A stretch of 64,000 bases of DNA, taken from positions 248,001 through 312,000 of the forward strand of contig NZ_FQXG01000007.1 in the NCBI RefSeq assembly GCF_900129905.1, read 5' to 3'. Below are positions 61,019 through 64,000 of the stretch, piece after piece (position 1 is the first letter of the stretch; each line of letters opens with the position of its first letter). The notes beneath the pieces were generated by a model. That model saw nothing but the letters and a program-made list of their open reading frames with translations. It did not search any database and was not told where the DNA came from. The DNA is from Ferrimonas marina (GTDB lineage Bacteria > Pseudomonadota > Gammaproteobacteria > Enterobacterales > Shewanellaceae). The translations under genes were made by a program, and so were the position numbers.

Positions 61019-61885
61019 TCAGGCCACCGCCTCCTCGGGCTGGGGCGCCAGGCTGGCCCGGACACTGTTGTAGGTGAGGAAGTAGGTGTCCATGCCAAAC
61101 AGGTCCAGGCTGGGCAGTACCCCCTTGCGCTGGAACAGCTCCAGCTGAGAGGTGAGCGGCTCAGAGGTCGGCCAGAGGCGACTGTAGACCGCCGCCAATC
61201 GCACCAGGTCCAGGTAGCTGACCTCCGGCGTCTGGTAGGCGCTGTCGCGGCCATGGCGGGCCACCTCCACCAGCGCCTCGGGAAAGTCCCAGTTCTCCAG
61301 TACCGTTTTGCCCAGCTGCGGCCCCAGCAGTTGGATCGCCCGGCTCAGGTGCTGCTCATCCGGCAACAGCGCGGGGCAGCGCTCCCACTGGTCCAGCAGC
61401 GGCAGCGCACCGATGTTGTGGACCAGGCAGGCCAGCAGCAGGGTATCGCTGTTGAGGTGGCGCTGCAGCCCCTGGTCGTGCAGGCAGGCCAGCACCGCCA
61501 GGGCGCAACTGGCCACCTCAACGCTCTGTTGCCACAGGCTCTCCATCCAGCGCCAGGTGCGCTCCTGCTCGGAGTAAAACAGCTGGTGCATCGCCACCGC
61601 AGAGGCCAGCTCCCGGGTTTTACTCAAGCCCAGCCGCTTAACTGCCAGCGCCAGGCTATCCACCTTGACCCGGCCGCCGAACGCGGCAGAGTTGGCCAGC
61701 GCCACCAACCGGGTGGTCAGGGCAGGGTCCTGCATGATGGTGTTGGCCAGCTGGTCCAGCGGGCAATCGGGGTCCTGACACTGCTGGCGCACCCGCATCG
61801 CCACTTCCGGCAGGGTGGGCAGCACCAAGGTGTTGTTCTGGATCTTCTCAATCAGCTGCAAAAGCAGGGCGCGTTCCGTCGCCAT
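61019..61885 (-). CDS. HDOD domain protein
   Basis: A 288-residue protein with an HDOD domain (about 15-210): VLPTLPEVAMRVRQQ, IMQDPALTTRLVALANSAAFGG, AVKRLGLSKTRELASAVAM and LACLVHNIGALPLL. The His of the last motif is retained, but most HD catalytic residues are absent, as is usual for HDOD. Such proteins act as signalling scaffolds. No second output domain is present. It converges with queF (18 bp) and is divergent from trhP. Confidence 0.85.
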   Translation of the reverse strand: MATERALLLQLIEKIQNNTLVLPTLPEVAMRVRQQCQDPDCPLDQLANTIMQDPALTTRLVALANSAAFGGRVKVDSLALAVKRLGLSKTRELASAVAMHQLFYSEQERTWRWMESLWQQSVEVASCALAVLACLHDQGLQRHLNSDTLLLACLVHNIGALPLLDQWERCPALLPDEQHLSRAIQLLGPQLGKTVLENWDFPEALVEVARHGRDSAYQTPEVSYLDLVRLAAVYSRLWPTSEPLTSQLELFQRKGVLPSLDLFGMDTYFLTYNSVRASLAPQPEEAVA

Positions 61886-62038
61886 GGTGTTCTCGTCGTC
61901 GTCCTGGGTAAGGCCATCGGGCCAGCTTAGCAGGTTGTTACCTACACAGGGCGACCGTGGATTGGTTAATCTGTTGTTAACGACCCGTAAGTTTCCGCTG
62001 CCAGTGGGGAACAGAAGCGCAGTCACACCTGTCTACAT

Positions 62039-62067
62039 TTGCAACAGGGTCTGGCCGGCAGTAGAAT
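62039..62067 (+). promoter_or_regulatory. Sigma-70 promoter of trhP-yfhL
   Basis: TTGCAA (62039-62044) and TAGAAT (62062-62067) with a 17-bp spacer, 53 bp before the trhP ATG. Confidence 0.6.
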
Positions 62068-62120
62068 TGCCCGCCGCTAATGAGATGTGCCGATGGCACG
62101 ATTTGTCCTTGAGGATCCCC

Positions 62121-63729
<1,609 letters not shown>

Positions 63730-63783
63730 GCGCCCAAGCCGGTTAAGATTCTCCGACCCCGCGGCCTGCGGGGCATATTATTA

Positions 63784-63816
63784 ACGGGAGCGCCCCATCG
63801 GCGCTCCCGTTTTTCT
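63784..63816 (+). terminator. Intrinsic terminator after yfhL
   Basis: ACGGGAGCGCC-ccatc-GGCGCTCCCGT followed by TTTTCTG, 55 bp after the stop. Perfect 11-bp stem. Confidence 0.85.
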
Positions 63817-63835
63817 GTCCAGCTGGGAGACCTAC

Positions 63836-64000
63836 ATGACCTTAGTGGAACTGACCATCGTGCTGCTGGCGATCTACCTGGGGGCGCGACTGGGCAGCAT
63901 CGGCATCGGCTACGCCGGTGGCATGGGGGTGCTGGCGCTGGCCGTGGTGGGGGTGCCGCCGGGCAATATCCCGGTGGCGGTGATCCTGATCATCATGTCG
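63836..64000 (+). CDS. Dcu-type anaerobic C4-dicarboxylate transporter (N-terminus only)
   Basis: The first 55 codons run off the window. The sequence MTLVELTIVLLAIYLGARLG...GIGYAGGMGVLALAVVGVPPGNIPVAVI closely follows DcuA/DcuB, which exchange fumarate for succinate in anaerobic respiration. DcuA versus DcuB cannot be told from this part. GGGAGA precedes the ATG. Confidence 0.85.
   Translation, partial: MTLVELTIVLLAIYLGARLGSIGIGYAGGMGVLALAVVGVPPGNIPVAVILIIMS

Overview
The window reads as chromosomal DNA of a GC-rich marine gammaproteobacterium of the order Alteromonadales, most likely a Ferrimonas- or Shewanella-like organism. This is inferred from gene order and content: a polar flagellar cluster with an FlrA-type master regulator, an outer-membrane decaheme cytochrome of the OmcA/MtrC family, the DUF3549-DUF3301-YqcC-TruC neighbourhood and the dnaE-lpx-bamA-rpsB housekeeping block. 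No rRNA, intact tRNA, insertion sequence, prophage or CRISPR array was seen.

Region 1 (1-18.3 kb, all on the minus strand) is the flagellar cluster. In transcription order it holds two flagellin genes, flaG-fliD-fliT-fliS, flrA, a short fliH remnant, then fliI-fliJ-fliK-fliL-fliM-fliN-fliO-fliP-fliQ-fliR-flhB-flhA, with flhA running off the left edge. Sigma-28-type promoters precede both flagellin genes and flaG. Upstream of fliK there are four tandem copies of a sigma-54-like GG-N10-GC element. The genes normally found between flrA and fliI (flrB, flrC, fliE, fliF, fliG and most of fliH) are absent; only the FliH C-terminus survives, so a deletion, relocation or assembly error has its junction at about 10.96-11.02 kb.

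Region 2 (18.3-42 kb, minus strand) is housekeeping: an SDR oxidoreductase, a CPA2 cation/proton antiporter, tilS, accA, dnaE, rnhB, lpxB-lpxA-fabZ-lpxD-skp-bamA-rseP-dxr-cdsA-uppS (envelope biogenesis), then frr, pyrH, tsf and rpsB. Several of these genes use GTG or TTG starts, and tilS has no ordinary start codon upstream of its essential PP-loop.

Region 3 (42-51 kb) starts with the divergent map-glnD-dapD operon (protein maturation, nitrogen sensing, lysine synthesis). It continues with a glucose-type PTS EIICB gene overlapping the flavodoxin gene yqcA, then truC and yqcC, and the conserved proteins DUF3549 and DUF3301.

Region 4 (51.0-52.3 kb) has no protein gene but appears to hold two tandem CsrB/CsrC-type small RNA genes on the minus strand. 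Each has about 20 GGA motifs, many in perfect small hairpins, a strong intrinsic terminator, and the same 15-bp UvrY/GacA-like box about 160-185 bp upstream of its predicted start. These RNAs would titrate CsrA, a global regulator of carbon metabolism and motility.

Region 5 (52.3-64 kb) is mixed: a GNAT acetyltransferase, small conserved proteins (DUF2789, DUF3192 lipoprotein, DUF2310), an ExaC-type aldehyde dehydrogenase, a stand-alone decaheme outer-membrane cytochrome, the syd/queF divergent pair, an HDOD protein, trhP (tRNA uridine hydroxylation) with the ferredoxin yfhL, and the start of a Dcu-type C4-dicarboxylate transporter at the right edge. The cytochrome and the Dcu transporter suggest anaerobic respiration.
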